Shown piece by piece: positions 20,479 through 30,154 of a stretch of 64,000 nt of DNA. Source of the stretch: Algoriphagus sp. GTDB taxonomy: Bacteria > Bacteroidota > Bacteroidia > Cytophagales > Cyclobacteriaceae. The DNA lies in the NCBI GenBank assembly GCA_029945945.1, contig JAQSDM010000009.1, positions 496,001-560,000 of the forward strand, written 5' to 3'. Below the pieces are notes generated by a model that ran no database searches, was not told the origin of the DNA, and worked only from the letters and a program-made list of their open reading frames with translations. Numbering within the stretch: the stretch's first letter is position 1; the number at the start of each line of letters is the position of its first letter. A program made the position numbers and the translations under genes.

Positions 20479-21411
20479 TCAGATTACTGATTCGAAATAT
20501 GCAATGGTTTTTTGAAGACCTTCTCTTAGGTGGATTTTTGGTTCCCAATCGAGTTCCTTCTTTGCCAGATCAATGATTGGTTTCCGCTGCAAAGGATCAT
20601 CCTGCGGAAGTGGCATAAATACCAGTTTACTTTTGCTGTTAGTCAATTCGATGATTTGCTCTGCAAGTTCCAGCATGGTGAATTCTCCCGGATTTCCGAT
20701 GTTAACCGGACCGGTGAAACCATCACGGCTGTTCATCAGGCGATACATTCCGTCGATGTTATCATCTACATAGCAGAAAGAACGTGTCTGCTTTCCGTCT
20801 CCATAAATGGTAATGTCCTCACCTTTTAGCGCCTGTACGATAAAATTACTGACCACACGTCCGTCATTCGGGTGCATTCTTGGTCCATACGTATTGAAGA
20901 TTCGCATCACTTTGATATCTACATCATGCTGACGGTGATAATCAAAGAAAAGCGTTTCTGCACAGCGTTTTCCTTCATCGTAGCAAGCTCTTGGCCCGAT
21001 TGGGTTTACGTTTCCTCTGTAGCTTTCAGGTTGCGGATGTATTTCCGGATCCCCGTAAACTTCTGATGTACTTGCCTGCAGGATTTTGATTTTCAATCTT
21101 TTTGCAAGACCCAACATATTCATCGCACCGATAACAGAAGTTTTGGTCGTCTGCACCGGATCAAACTGATAATGAATAGGAGATGCCGGACAAGCAAGAT
21201 TATAGATCTGATCTACTTCCACATAAAGCGGGTGAGTAACATCATGTCTCAGCAACTCGAAGTTCTTATTATCAAGAAGATGGTGGATATTTCTTCGGTT
21301 TCCTGTGAAAAAGTTGTCTACGCAGAGAACTTCATTTCCTTCTTTGAGGAGGCGATCACAAAGATGGCTGCCGAGAAATCCGCCTCCACCGCTAACTAAA
21401 ATTCGTTTCAT
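20479..21411 (-). CDS. uxs: UDP-glucuronate decarboxylase (UDP-xylose synthase)
   Basis: NAD-dependent SDR that converts UDP-glucuronate to UDP-xylose for cell-surface glycans. The 310 residues start [19 protein letters not shown] (nucleotide-binding GxxGxxG), then [13 protein letters not shown], the catalytic TSEVYGDP and YDEGKR (Tyr and Lys), and [11 protein letters not shown]. These motifs separate it from dTDP-glucose dehydratase and from epimerases. It is alone in its orientation until the next acyl-CoA dehydrogenase; no glycosyltransferase is near. Confidence 0.93.
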   Translation of the reverse strand: MKRILVSGGGGFLGSHLCDRLLKEGNEVLCVDNFFTGNRRNIHHLLDNKNFELLRHDVTHPLYVEVDQIYNLACPASPIHYQFDPVQTTKTSVIGAMNMLGLAKRLKIKILQASTSEVYGDPEIHPQPESYRGNVNPIGPRACYDEGKRCAETLFFDYHRQHDVDIKVMRIFNTYGPRMHPNDGRVVSNFIVQALKGEDITIYGDGKQTRSFCYVDDNIDGMYRLMNSRDGFTGPVNIGNPGEFTMLELAEQIIELTNSKSKLVFMPLPQDDPLQRKPIIDLAKKELDWEPKIHLREGLQKTIAYFESVI

Positions 21412-21502
21412 TAAGATTAAACAAAGGGTTTAAAACACTGTGTGCCAAAAATAAGAATTTGTTTTTCAATAAATAGTTAATTCTCATAAATGGGCCGGAC
21501 TA

Positions 21503-23287
21503 TCAGAACCAATCTTTTTGCATATCGATGGTAGGATAGGAGTTGGAAGAAAGACGCTCCGAAGCGGAGGTGATTTTCACCAGTTCATATTCAACGAAAT
21601 ATCGTGCCGTTTCAATTTTTCCTAAATAGAAATTCCGATCTCCATCAGCTGTCACTAGCTTTTCTGAACTGACTTTTGCTTGATTGATCCACATCCAACC
21701 GATGGCTAAAAAGCCGCACATTTCTAAAAACAAGGTTGCATCCGCCAGGAAAATCTCCGATCCAAGCCTGCTTTTTTCAATTACAATCTTTGTGGTTATT
21801 TTGACTTTATCGTATTGGTTTTCAAATGATAATCTAAGGTCATCTAAACTTGGATACATGGTTAATTCCTGAATCGATTTATCAATTTCCTGCATCCACA
21901 ACGTCCAGCCCAGACCATTATTTATCAGAAGTTTTCTCCCAAGAATATCCAATCCATGTATTCCTGTTGTTCCTTCGTGAATCGGATGTATCCGAGCCTC
22001 TCTGTAATATTGCTCCACCGGGAAATCAGTCGTGTATCCGGCTCCTCCCAGGACCTGAACAGCAGCGGAAGTACTTTGAACACCCATTTCGGATGGGTAC
22101 GTTTTTGCGATAGGAGTCAATAAATCCAGCAGACTTTCGATTTCTTTTTTGTGAATGTCATCTGTTTCATGGGCGGCCTGATCAGAAAGCATTGCACAAT
22201 AAAGTACCAAAGCAAGTCCTCCTTCGGTAACACTTTTCTGGAAAAGCAACATCCGTTTTACATCCGCATGCTCAATGATGGGAATCTGAGGTTTGGTGAT
22301 GTCTTTTTCGCTGATTTTTCTTCCCTGAGGACGTTCTTTTGCATAGGCCAGCGATGCATGAAAAGCGGCGGTTGCGATTGCTACCCCATTCATCCCGACA
22401 CCCAGTCGCGCTTCGTTCATCATTTGGAACATGTACTTCAGTCCCTGATTTGCTTCGCCTATCAAATATCCTTCGCAGTTTTCTTCCGAACCTATCATCA
22501 GGTGGGCAATAGGAGCCCCTTTGTACCCCATTTTGTGGTAAATGCCCTGGGTGAGAACATCATTAGGCGTAAGATCCGGTACGCGCTTTTGTGGAACGAC
22601 AAAGAGTGATATGCCTTTGGTTCCAGCGGGAGCTCCTTGAATCCTGGCGAGCATCAGATGAATAATGTTTTCACAAGCGTCATGGTCGCCGCAGGAAATG
22701 TAGATTTTCTGACCCATGATTTTGAAAACACCGGGATTGTCTGTGGGAAAAGCTGCAGTGCTCAAATCTGATAAGGAACTTCCTGCATCAGGTTCGGTCA
22801 AGGCCATCGTTCCTTGCCAATCTCCGGAGTACATTTTGGGAGTGAATCTGTCAATCAACTCTTGTGGCCCGAAAGTTCGGATCAGATTTGCTGCACCTGT
22901 GGTCAAAAATGGAAATACGCTGGCGGAGTAATTTGAAGCCTGTAGGATGTATCCTGCCGCAATGTGAATCGTCCAGGGTAATTGTTGGCCGCCATCTTTG
23001 TAAGGAAATGTGGCATTGATCCAGCCATCTGTTCCGAATTTTTTAACGATTGGCTTCATTCCAGGGTGGACCAGAATTTTTCCATCAACCAGTAGAGGTT
23101 CTTTCCGGTCCATTTCCGTTAAAAGCGGATACAAGTTCTTTTCTGCAATCTGCTCAGCTGCGTCTAAAATGAGTTTGAAAGTTTCCTCATTATGGTCCGA
23201 AAAAAATGGGATTTTGGTAAGCTGAAGGCAATTCAGATTTTCAAAAAGCTGAAAGAAAAGGTCTTTCTTAGAATAAAACAGGGCCAT
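21503..23287 (-). CDS. Acyl-CoA dehydrogenase of the large (DmdC/FadE-like) type
   Basis: A 594-residue enzyme about 200 residues longer than classical acyl-CoA dehydrogenases because of a C-terminal helical extension. Seen: FPFLTTGAANLIRTFG, MALTEPDAGSSLSDLST, IMGQKIYISCGDHD, and IHPIHEGTTGIHGLDILGRK, which keeps the canonical catalytic Glu. The family includes 3-methylmercaptopropionyl-CoA dehydrogenase (DmdC) and long-chain FadE-type enzymes; the substrate cannot be told from motifs. Its start codon lies in one arm of a 12-bp inverted repeat whose other arm is 100 nt upstream (see 23281-23396). Confidence 0.85.
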   Translation of the reverse strand: MALFYSKKDLFFQLFENLNCLQLTKIPFFSDHNEETFKLILDAAEQIAEKNLYPLLTEMDRKEPLLVDGKILVHPGMKPIVKKFGTDGWINATFPYKDGGQQLPWTIHIAAGYILQASNYSASVFPFLTTGAANLIRTFGPQELIDRFTPKMYSGDWQGTMALTEPDAGSSLSDLSTAAFPTDNPGVFKIMGQKIYISCGDHDACENIIHLMLARIQGAPAGTKGISLFVVPQKRVPDLTPNDVLTQGIYHKMGYKGAPIAHLMIGSEENCEGYLIGEANQGLKYMFQMMNEARLGVGMNGVAIATAAFHASLAYAKERPQGRKISEKDITKPQIPIIEHADVKRMLLFQKSVTEGGLALVLYCAMLSDQAAHETDDIHKKEIESLLDLLTPIAKTYPSEMGVQSTSAAVQVLGGAGYTTDFPVEQYYREARIHPIHEGTTGIHGLDILGRKLLINNGLGWTLWMQEIDKSIQELTMYPSLDDLRLSFENQYDKVKITTKIVIEKSRLGSEIFLADATLFLEMCGFLAIGWMWINQAKVSSEKLVTADGDRNFYLGKIETARYFVEYELVKITSASERLSSNSYPTIDMQKDWF

Positions 23288-23396
23288 AATTCATCGTTTT
23301 CTGAATTTAGTTGAAAGTTTGATCTGATGGATTCAGAAATTGAAAATTTCTGAATCAAACTACCTACTCACTTAATTCCTCCGAGAATTATGGCCC
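23281..23396 (-). promoter_or_regulatory. Nested inverted repeats covering the acyl-CoA dehydrogenase start codon
   Basis: GGGCCATAATTC (23281-23292) and its perfect complement GAATTATGGCCC (23385-23396) flank the leader; the right-hand base pairs include the ATG (23285-23287). Inside, a second perfect repeat (23330-23341 with 23345-23356) forms a 12-bp hairpin with a 3-nt loop. No T run follows, so neither is an ordinary terminator. If transcription starts upstream of 23396, the mRNA could fold to hide the start codon. Confidence 0.5.
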
Positions 23397-23441
23397 TTTT
23401 TTCGGTGTTTTTCGAATACACCGGATACCAAAAATGCGGGA

Positions 23442-24620
23442 TTATTTTTGGTTTTTACAATAGATCAATGCCTGCTCGACTCCCCTGATTTCTGCAAGAC
23501 CTTTGAGCCTTCCAATTGCCGAATAGCCGGGATTCGTCTTTTTATGCAAATCATCCAGCATCTGATGTCCATGATCCGGTCTCATCGGAATGCTTTTTCC
23601 ACGTCTTTGCTGCATTTCAACAATTTCATCGATCACAGCGACCATCGGCACATCCCCTTCGAGATGATTGTCTTCGAAGAAATTGCCTTCGGCATCTCGC
23701 TTTGTGCTTCGCAAATGGATGAAATGGATATTATTTCCAAATTCTCTGACCATTGCCGGAAGGTCATTATCGGGTCTGACACCGTAGGATCCGGTGCAGA
23801 AACACAACCCGTTGTTTGGGCTTGGCTGATCGGTCAGAATTCTTCTTGCATCTGATGCGGTGCTGACTACTCTCGGTAAACCGAAAAGTGAAAACGGAGG
23901 ATCATCCGGATGAATCGCCATAAATACGCCATTTTCTTCAGCTACCGGAACAATCTGATCCAGGAAATACCGAAGGTGGTCTTCAAGTTTCGCAGCGTCG
24001 ATTCCTGAGTATGTTTCCAGCATGGCCTTAAACTCGTCCATCGTGTAACCGATTTCAGAACCAGGGAGGCCTTTCAGCATATTGTCGTTGATCAGCTTGC
24101 GTTTTTCCATCGAAAGCCCATCGTAGTATTCTTTGATTTCTGCTTTTTCTGCCTCTGAATATTCTTCCTGCGCCTTTTCTCTGTTCAACACCAAGAGATC
24201 AAAAGCCTTTACTGCCTTGCTTTCATAAAGTAAAGCTTTCACGCCGTTTGGCAACTCATATTCAAGATCAGTTCGGGTCCAGTCCAGAATCGGCATGAAG
24301 TTGTAGCAAACAGTGAAAATACCTTCAGCAGCAAGGTTTCGAATCGTTTGTTTATAATTTTCGATGACTTCCAGGTAATTGCCGGATTGGGTTTTGATCA
24401 CTTCATGCACAGGAACAGATTCCACCACGGACCAGGTCAATCCCGCATCTTCGATCGTCTTTTTTCGTATCGCGATTTCTTCCCGGCTCCAGGTTTCTCC
24501 GTTGGGAATATGGTGCAAAGCAGTCACTATCCCGGTTGCTCCGGCTTGTCTGATATCTCTAAGACTTACCGGGTCATTTGGACCATACCAGCGCATGGTT
24601 TGTTCCATTTTATAGGTCAT
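23442..24620 (-). CDS. uxuA: Mannonate dehydratase
   Basis: Dehydrates D-mannonate to 2-keto-3-deoxygluconate in glucuronate breakdown. TIM-barrel metal enzyme: N-terminal [30 protein letters not shown], and the metal-ligand motifs [15 protein letters not shown] and IHLRS are visible; RPDHGH is present near the C-terminus. 392 residues, normal length. In-frame ATGs at 24620, 24608 and 24596 compete; the second (MEQTMRW) resembles related starts. It is the last gene of the uxaC set, separated from the SDR gene by a 294-nt gap holding a repeat array. Confidence 0.93.
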   Translation of the reverse strand: MTYKMEQTMRWYGPNDPVSLRDIRQAGATGIVTALHHIPNGETWSREEIAIRKKTIEDAGLTWSVVESVPVHEVIKTQSGNYLEVIENYKQTIRNLAAEGIFTVCYNFMPILDWTRTDLEYELPNGVKALLYESKAVKAFDLLVLNREKAQEEYSEAEKAEIKEYYDGLSMEKRKLINDNMLKGLPGSEIGYTMDEFKAMLETYSGIDAAKLEDHLRYFLDQIVPVAEENGVFMAIHPDDPPFSLFGLPRVVSTASDARRILTDQPSPNNGLCFCTGSYGVRPDNDLPAMVREFGNNIHFIHLRSTKRDAEGNFFEDNHLEGDVPMVAVIDEIVEMQQRRGKSIPMRPDHGHQMLDDLHKKTNPGYSAIGRLKGLAEIRGVEQALIYCKNQK

Positions 24621-24803
24621 GGGAGTTAAGTTAAATGTTAATGATTAATTTTTTTTTTTAATGGCTTGAAGACCGAAGGACTCAGAAATTTACGTTTCCA
24701 ACATTTTAATTTCTACAAAGCAAGATCTGGATGAATTGCGATTGTTCATAATTAAGTATTTGAATTTACTCAAAACCAATAAATGGATTCTCACGATCTA
24801 ATT

Positions 24804-24909
24804 CTCGCGAAACCTATCTGCTAGCTTATCTCCCGAAGTCTATTTCGCGAAGCCTATCTCACGCAGCAAGCGAAGTGTATTTCGCCTTAGGTATATTCGC
24901 TTAGCCTAT
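24804..24909. repeat. Degenerate heptad array, GC-rich type (TTCGCGA AGCCTAT)
   Basis: About seven tandem 14-nt double units, each a TTCGCGA-like heptad followed by an AGCCTAT-like heptad: units begin at 24804, 24818 (short), 24830, 24844, 24858 (with a 9-nt extra piece), 24881 and 24895. It lies between the SDR stop (24915) and uxuA. It has no ORF. The pattern resembles the heptameric STRR repeats of filamentous cyanobacteria. Confidence 0.75.
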
Positions 24910-24914
24910 CTATT

Positions 24915-25733
24915 TTAAACCCCCGAATAAGCGCTAAAACCTCCGTCAACAGCGATAATTGTACCAGTGACAAATGCCGAAGCATCACTGCATAGCCATT
25001 GCAAAGCTCCTAATAAATCTTCAGGTTTTCCAAATCTCCGCATGGGTGTATGTGTGATGATTTGATTGCCCCGACTAGTCAATCCTCCGTCTGCTTCTGT
25101 CAATAAGGTACGGTTTTGCTCTGTAAGGAAGAAGCCAGGCGCGATTGCATTTACCCGGAATTCAGGTCCATGCTTGGTTGTGAGTTCAACAGAAAGCCAC
25201 TTGGTCAGATTGTCGATTGCAGCTTTCGCAGAAGCATAACCCATCACTCTGGTCATAGGTCGGCTTGCAGCCATCGAACTGATATTCAATATATTTCCCT
25301 TGTTTTCTTTAAGCATCAAAGGAAGTAAAGCTTTGATCGGGAGTACCGTTCCGAGGTAGTTGAGATCCAAAACCTTTCGAAGTGAGTTAACATCCAAATC
25401 GAGAAAATTCTGAGTGGGAGTGATCACCGCTCCGGGCATATTTCCGCCCGCTCCGTTGATCAAAACATCGATGGAACCATGATCGGATTCGATCTTTGAC
25501 GCAGCTTCGTGGATGCTTGTTTCATCGGTTACATCGGTATAATACCCGAAAGCTTTTCCACCGCTTTGGTTAATCTCAGTGACAAGTTCATCGACTTTTG
25601 CGGGAGTGCGACCAAGGATTAAGAGGATTGCGCCTTCAGCTGCAAGATGCAAACTCATTGTTTTCCCAAGTACGCCAGTGGCACCGGAAAAGGCAATCTT
25701 TTTTCCCTCCAGGGAAAATAGGGATGAATTCAT
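24915..25733 (-). CDS. SDR-family D-mannonate oxidoreductase (fructuronate reductase)
   Basis: A 272-residue short-chain dehydrogenase: nucleotide-binding SGATGVLGKTM, NGAGGN, the catalytic Ser in ISSMAAS, YASAK (Tyr and Lys) and the C-terminal VTGTIIAVDGGF. Placed 2 nt after uxaC and before uxuA, it fills the step fructuronate to mannonate, normally done by the unrelated long-chain dehydrogenase UxuB. SDR-type mannonate oxidoreductases are known. Function is assigned from context plus family. Confidence 0.82.
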   Translation of the reverse strand: MNSSLFSLEGKKIAFSGATGVLGKTMSLHLAAEGAILLILGRTPAKVDELVTEINQSGGKAFGYYTDVTDETSIHEAASKIESDHGSIDVLINGAGGNMPGAVITPTQNFLDLDVNSLRKVLDLNYLGTVLPIKALLPLMLKENKGNILNISSMAASRPMTRVMGYASAKAAIDNLTKWLSVELTTKHGPEFRVNAIAPGFFLTEQNRTLLTEADGGLTSRGNQIITHTPMRRFGKPEDLLGALQWLCSDASAFVTGTIIAVDGGFSAYSGV

Positions 25734-25735
25734 GA

Positions 25736-27175
25736 TCAGATTTTAAAGTTCTTTGGACTGAAGTCGAAATAGGATTTGGCGTTGTAGTAGCAGATATCCT
25801 GAATGATTTTGCCAAGCCATTTTTCATCCCAGGGCAATTCTCCGTTTGCCACGTCCTCGCCGAAAAGATTGCATAGAATCCTGCGGAAATATTCGTGTCG
25901 CGGAAATGAAAGGAAACTTCTTGAATCTGTCAGCATCCCGATAAAGCAACTTATCAATCCAATATTTGAGAGGGAATTGATTTGTTTTTCCATTCCATCT
26001 TTCTGATCGAGATACCACCAGCCGGAACCGAATTGGATTTTCCCCTTCACCGAGCCATCATTGAAGTTGCCGATCATACTTGCGAGGACTTCGTTGTCTC
26101 GAGGATTTAAATTATAAAGGACAGTTTTTGCAAGCTGATCTGAGGAATCGAGTTCATTCAGGAATTGAGCCATTGGTTTTGCCTGATCAAAATCCCCGAT
26201 CGAATCAAATCCTGTATCCGGACCAAGTGTTGCTAAGCCTCGAATGTTGGTATTTCTCAAAGCTCCCAGGTGAAATTGCTGTACCCATCCTTTGGCGTGG
26301 TACATTTTGCAAAGTTCTCGAAGCGTATAGAATTTGAAATATCGGATTTCCGTATTGGAGATGCTCTGTCCTTCCAGTAGGTCATTAAAGATGTTTTCAA
26401 TGTAAAACTCATTGCTATCATTGAAGTACATATGCTCCAAACCATGATCCGAGAGTCTGCAACCACGATCGTGGAAATAATCAATCCGGTTACTCAGGGC
26501 TTCCAACAATTCATCGTAGCCTTCTATCGCAATTCCACTTGCAGCTGAAAGTTTATTCAAGTAGGCGAGATAGGCTTCAGTATTTTCTACTGCGAAAGAC
26601 TTGTCAGGTCTGAATGCGGGAAACATTTGAAGTCCGGCGTTTTGCTGATGGAAATCAACGTGATTTTCCAATGTATCAGCCGGATCGTCTGTGGTGCAAA
26701 CTACCTCAACGTTCATCTTCCGAAGAAGAGATGCAGCGCTGAAATCCGGCTGAGCCAATAACTCTGAAGTTTGAGCGTAAATTTTTGATCCGTTCTCAGC
26801 GTTCAAAACTTCATCAATTCCGAAGTATCTCTTTAACTCCAAATGTGTCCAATGGTAGAGCGGATTCCTGAGCGTATAGGGAACCGTCGCTGACCATTTC
26901 ATAAACTTATCCTTGTCAGACGCCTTTCCGGTGATGAATTCCTCTGATATTCCCAGGGTCCGCATGGCTCTCCATTTATAATGGTCGCCGGCCAGCCAGA
27001 TTTGAGAAGTATTCTCGAAAATCCGGTTTTTTGCAATTTCCGCAGGTGGGAGGTGATTGTGATAATCGATGATGGGAAGGTCTTTGGCATACTCATGATA
27101 AAGAATGCGTGCATATTGGTTTTTCAAAAGGAAATCTTCTGAAAGGAAGGCCGTTTGGGTTTCAGTGGGTATCAT
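25736..27175 (-). CDS. uxaC: Uronate isomerase
   Basis: Isomerises D-glucuronate to fructuronate (and galacturonate to tagaturonate), the entry step of the pathway. Amidohydrolase-like barrel of 479 residues: metal motif IIDYHNHLPPAEIA near residue 37, RTLGISEEFITG, VVCTTDDPADTLENH, QFHLGALRNTN and the late SDSR-type segment TDSRSFLSFPRHEYFRRILC. First gene of the uxaC-SDR-uxuA operon. A LacI-type operator lies 81-94 nt upstream. Confidence 0.95.
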   Translation of the reverse strand: MIPTETQTAFLSEDFLLKNQYARILYHEYAKDLPIIDYHNHLPPAEIAKNRIFENTSQIWLAGDHYKWRAMRTLGISEEFITGKASDKDKFMKWSATVPYTLRNPLYHWTHLELKRYFGIDEVLNAENGSKIYAQTSELLAQPDFSAASLLRKMNVEVVCTTDDPADTLENHVDFHQQNAGLQMFPAFRPDKSFAVENTEAYLAYLNKLSAASGIAIEGYDELLEALSNRIDYFHDRGCRLSDHGLEHMYFNDSNEFYIENIFNDLLEGQSISNTEIRYFKFYTLRELCKMYHAKGWVQQFHLGALRNTNIRGLATLGPDTGFDSIGDFDQAKPMAQFLNELDSSDQLAKTVLYNLNPRDNEVLASMIGNFNDGSVKGKIQFGSGWWYLDQKDGMEKQINSLSNIGLISCFIGMLTDSRSFLSFPRHEYFRRILCNLFGEDVANGELPWDEKWLGKIIQDICYYNAKSYFDFSPKNFKI

Positions 27176-27255
27176 CAGAGTTGGGCTGGCAAAGAATTGA
27201 CTATTAAATGCAAATTCAATTTACCCTGAAAACAATGCTTTCATGTAAATAAATA

Positions 27256-27269
27256 CGAAAACGATTGCG
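27256..27269. promoter_or_regulatory. LacI-type operator A (uxaC / lacI divergent region)
   Basis: CGAAAACGATTGCG fits the palindrome CGNAANCGNTTNCG with a central CG, the layout of LacI/GalR-family operators. It lies between the divergent uxaC and lacI-type genes. Two more copies occur at 33336 and 36371. Confidence 0.75.
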
Positions 27270-27354
27270 AAATAATATGAGTGGTAGAGGGAGAATATTT
27301 CCAAACCTGTGTAATTTGAAACTGACAAGACAAATCCAAAATTATCCAGGTGCT

Positions 27355-28377
27355 ATGAACTCAGGAGTAAATTTAAAAGAGCTGGCCGCGGAGCTTAAAC
27401 TTTCCCCTTCAACGGTCTCGAGAGCTCTCAATGATAGTTACGAAATAAGTGCGGAGACCAAGAAAAAGGTAATCAGCATGGCTGAAAAGTTGAACTATCA
27501 GCCAAATCCGTTTGCAAGAAGTCTTCGGGAGAATAAGAGTAAAACCATTGCAGTGGTAATTCCCGAGCGTATCAATAATTTTTTTGCTCAGGTAATAGAT
27601 GGAATCGAACACATCACGCAACAGCATGGATATCACTTGCTGGTTTATAATACCCATGAGGATGTAGATAAAGAAAAAAAAATCATCTCACTTCTACTCA
27701 ATGGCAGAGCAGACGCGATTGTAATGTCTGTTTCGAGTCAGACAAGTGATGTTTCCCATCTTGAAAGACTTCATGAGAGAGGAGTTCCTTTGATCTTCTT
27801 TGATCGTATTTGCAGTGGGATTCCTACTACCAAATTCATCACAAATGATTATGAAAGTACGTTTGAGGGCACCAGGCATTTGCTGCAACAAGGCTGTAAG
27901 AAAATAGCTTTTTTGATGCTGAGTAAGGAGCTTTCCATTACAAAGGAAAGACTTCGTGGCTATCAGGATGCGATCAGGGAAGCCGGTTTGGAATCAGAAT
28001 CTTGCTTAAATATCACGTGCTGCCAAAACGAAGAAAAAAATATTGAATTAATCAGAGATCTGCTTTTATCAGAAAATCGACCTGACGGTATTTTGGCTTC
28101 GGTAGAAAAACTTGCCTTGGCAACTTACCAGGCTGTAAAACGGACAAATTTGAGAATGCCTGATGATTTAAAAATTATCAGCTTTTCCAATATGAATATC
28201 GCGGGATTGCTGAATCCATCTTTGACTACCATCACTCAGCCTGCTTTCACGATAGGAGAGGAGTGTGCCAAATTGCTCATCAGAAAACTTACCCGTCCGA
28301 AACAACCTGACTTGCTCAATCAGGTAATCACTGTTCCATCCAAGATTACAATCAGATCTTCTACGGTAGCTGGTTAA
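27355..28377 (+). CDS. LacI/GalR-family transcriptional regulator
   Basis: DNA-binding sugar-responsive regulator. N-terminal HTH VNLKELAAELKLSPSTVSRALND followed by the hinge region AEKLNYQPNPFARSLR and a periplasmic-binding-protein-like effector domain (AVVIPERINNFFAQVIDGIE, FFDRICSG). Start: ATG 27355 puts the HTH at the N-terminus as in the family (about 340 aa); an upstream TTG at 27265 would overlap operator A and add 30 residues without family support. Divergent from uxaC and convergent with susD. Likely regulates the uronate genes, SusCD and the DUF1080 pair through the three shared operators, and itself. Confidence 0.9.
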   Translation: MNSGVNLKELAAELKLSPSTVSRALNDSYEISAETKKKVISMAEKLNYQPNPFARSLRENKSKTIAVVIPERINNFFAQVIDGIEHITQQHGYHLLVYNTHEDVDKEKKIISLLLNGRADAIVMSVSSQTSDVSHLERLHERGVPLIFFDRICSGIPTTKFITNDYESTFEGTRHLLQQGCKKIAFLMLSKELSITKERLRGYQDAIREAGLESESCLNITCCQNEEKNIELIRDLLLSENRPDGILASVEKLALATYQAVKRTNLRMPDDLKIISFSNMNIAGLLNPSLTTITQPAFTIGEECAKLLIRKLTRPKQPDLLNQVITVPSKITIRSSTVAG

Positions 28378-28403
28378 TTTTTTTAGCTTCCCGAAGGGTA
28401 AAT

Positions 28404-28438
28404 AAAAAAGCTGTTCCAAAAATCGGAACAGCTTTTTT
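28404..28438. terminator. Bidirectional terminator between the lacI-type gene and susD
   Basis: A 14-bp perfect stem (28404-28417 with 28425-28438, core GCTGTTCC) with a 7-nt loop and A/T flanks lies between two convergent genes. Confidence 0.9.
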
Positions 28439-28459
28439 CATTTAAACCAAACAAATTAA

Positions 28460-30136
28460 TTAATAGCCGGTGTTCTGCGGGAAGTTTGCAGCTCCGCCTT
28501 CTGCCCTGTCAATCTGATTCTGAGGAATCGGGCGAAGAACATGGAAATCCTTAATATTAGGCGCTGCTTGGGCATTGTGGAGTTTCACTCGCTCAACCAA
28601 TACACCCCAACGCTTCAAATCCAACCATCTGAATTGCTCTCCGATCAACTCTCTTGCTCTTTCCTCCATTAGGAAATCAAAAGTCATCTGGGCAGGTGTG
28701 ATTTCCATTGCAGCTTGCTTGCCCGGAAATGCAGCTCTTCTTCGCACTGCATTGATGGAAGCGGTAGCCTCTGTGATTTTTCCCAGACGCAACTGAGTCT
28801 CTGCCAGCAGAAGATAGGTATCAGCCAATCTCATAGCGATGAAGTCTCTTCCTCCTTCAAACTGGGTCAAATCAGCTCTTCCCGGATCCAAATGCTTACT
28901 CAATGATGGAAATAATCTTTCGTCATATCTGCTGGGAACCAAAACCTGATACTTTTTCTTAGCCCTTTCAGCAAGAGACATTTCAAACCCCGGGATATAG
29001 ATCGTAGTATCGCCTTGGGCAAAAGTCACGGTTGGCTTGGACAAGTCAAAGTTGGTGTTAAACGTACCTGGCCTATTAGAATAATGGACATCTCTAAAAG
29101 ATTTTTTGTAACGGCTGTCATTAACCCGATCCGCAAATACAGTATTGATCGCATATGGAGTCATTCTGTATCTTTTGAAAGGACGGCCATTTTGAGTATC
29201 TCTTCTCATTCCAGGCTGTACATCATATTCCATCAGGTAGAAAACGTGAGACTCATTTCCGGTACTGTTGGTCAACGGATCTCTGGTGTATTGGATTGCC
29301 CAAATCACTTCATCATTCCGTTCGTTGCCAAACTGATGAACCTGTGCAAAATCAGGCAACAATTGGAATCCATAATCAGCAATTACTTTTTTCAACAGAG
29401 GTTCTGCTTTCGCAAAATCATCTGCCGCTTTGGCTTCTGAAGTTCCTTTAGTGATGTAGACTTTTGCCAAAAGATTCTCTGCTACAGGTCTGGTCACTCT
29501 TCCATACTGGGTAGAAGCTTTCAAAGGCTCTAAATCAGGAATAGCTTCGTTCAGGTCCTTGATAATGGCAGAATAAATTTCCGGAACCGGAGTTCTGGAT
29601 ACTGTTTTAGTGGGAACCAGTGTTTCGTTTAGCCGCAAGTCCAAAGGTCCAAAAAGCTGAACCATCAGAAAGTAATGATGTGCACGGATGAACTTCACCT
29701 CAGCAATCCGCAGTTTTTTAGTCGCTTCATTTACACCCGTTACATTTGCCGATCGATCGATTACTGCATTACAGGTATTGATTCCTTCGTAAAGTTGATC
29801 CCAAAGTTCACGTACTTGACCATTTTGAGAGTCAAACTGGTTGGTGTAAGTATTCATGAATTTCCAGGAACCATCCGCACCGTTGGTGTAGATATCAGTG
29901 CCAAACTCAGTCATATTGTGGCCGCGTTCTTTACCATACCAAACTCTCAAAGAGTTGTAGGCGGCATTTACTCCGTCTTCCAGTCCCTTTGGAGTGTTGA
30001 GGTAATCATTTCCGATTTGGGAAACTACATCCTCCTGAAGTGCATCCTGACAAGAAAACGCCAATGAAAGCGACAATGCCAAAGCGCCTGATTTAATCCA
30101 GGATTTCATTTTATTAGAATTAGATATTTTTTTCAT
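28460..30136 (-). CDS. SusD/RagB-family substrate-binding lipoprotein
   Basis: Outer-membrane lipoprotein that caps the partner SusC channel and binds the glycan. The 558 residues have a lipoprotein signal ending at Cys29 (LAFSC), the SusD-like N-terminal segment with GINTCNAVIDR and the TPR-like RAHHYFLMVQLFGPL, and the C-terminal LLMEERARELIGEQFRWLDLKRWG pattern (FLMEERARELIGEQFRW). It starts 18 nt after the susC stop, so the two are cotranscribed. Ligand unknown; context suggests a glucuronate-containing glycoside. Confidence 0.93.
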   Translation of the reverse strand: MKKISNSNKMKSWIKSGALALSLSLAFSCQDALQEDVVSQIGNDYLNTPKGLEDGVNAAYNSLRVWYGKERGHNMTEFGTDIYTNGADGSWKFMNTYTNQFDSQNGQVRELWDQLYEGINTCNAVIDRSANVTGVNEATKKLRIAEVKFIRAHHYFLMVQLFGPLDLRLNETLVPTKTVSRTPVPEIYSAIIKDLNEAIPDLEPLKASTQYGRVTRPVAENLLAKVYITKGTSEAKAADDFAKAEPLLKKVIADYGFQLLPDFAQVHQFGNERNDEVIWAIQYTRDPLTNSTGNESHVFYLMEYDVQPGMRRDTQNGRPFKRYRMTPYAINTVFADRVNDSRYKKSFRDVHYSNRPGTFNTNFDLSKPTVTFAQGDTTIYIPGFEMSLAERAKKKYQVLVPSRYDERLFPSLSKHLDPGRADLTQFEGGRDFIAMRLADTYLLLAETQLRLGKITEATASINAVRRRAAFPGKQAAMEITPAQMTFDFLMEERARELIGEQFRWLDLKRWGVLVERVKLHNAQAAPNIKDFHVLRPIPQNQIDRAEGGAANFPQNTGY

Positions 30137-30154
30137 CGTTGAATTGCTTTGAGA

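Noticed and set aside
24804..24909. CRISPR-like appearance of the repeat array
   Set aside because: Units are 14 nt, degenerate and without unique spacers; no cas gene is present.
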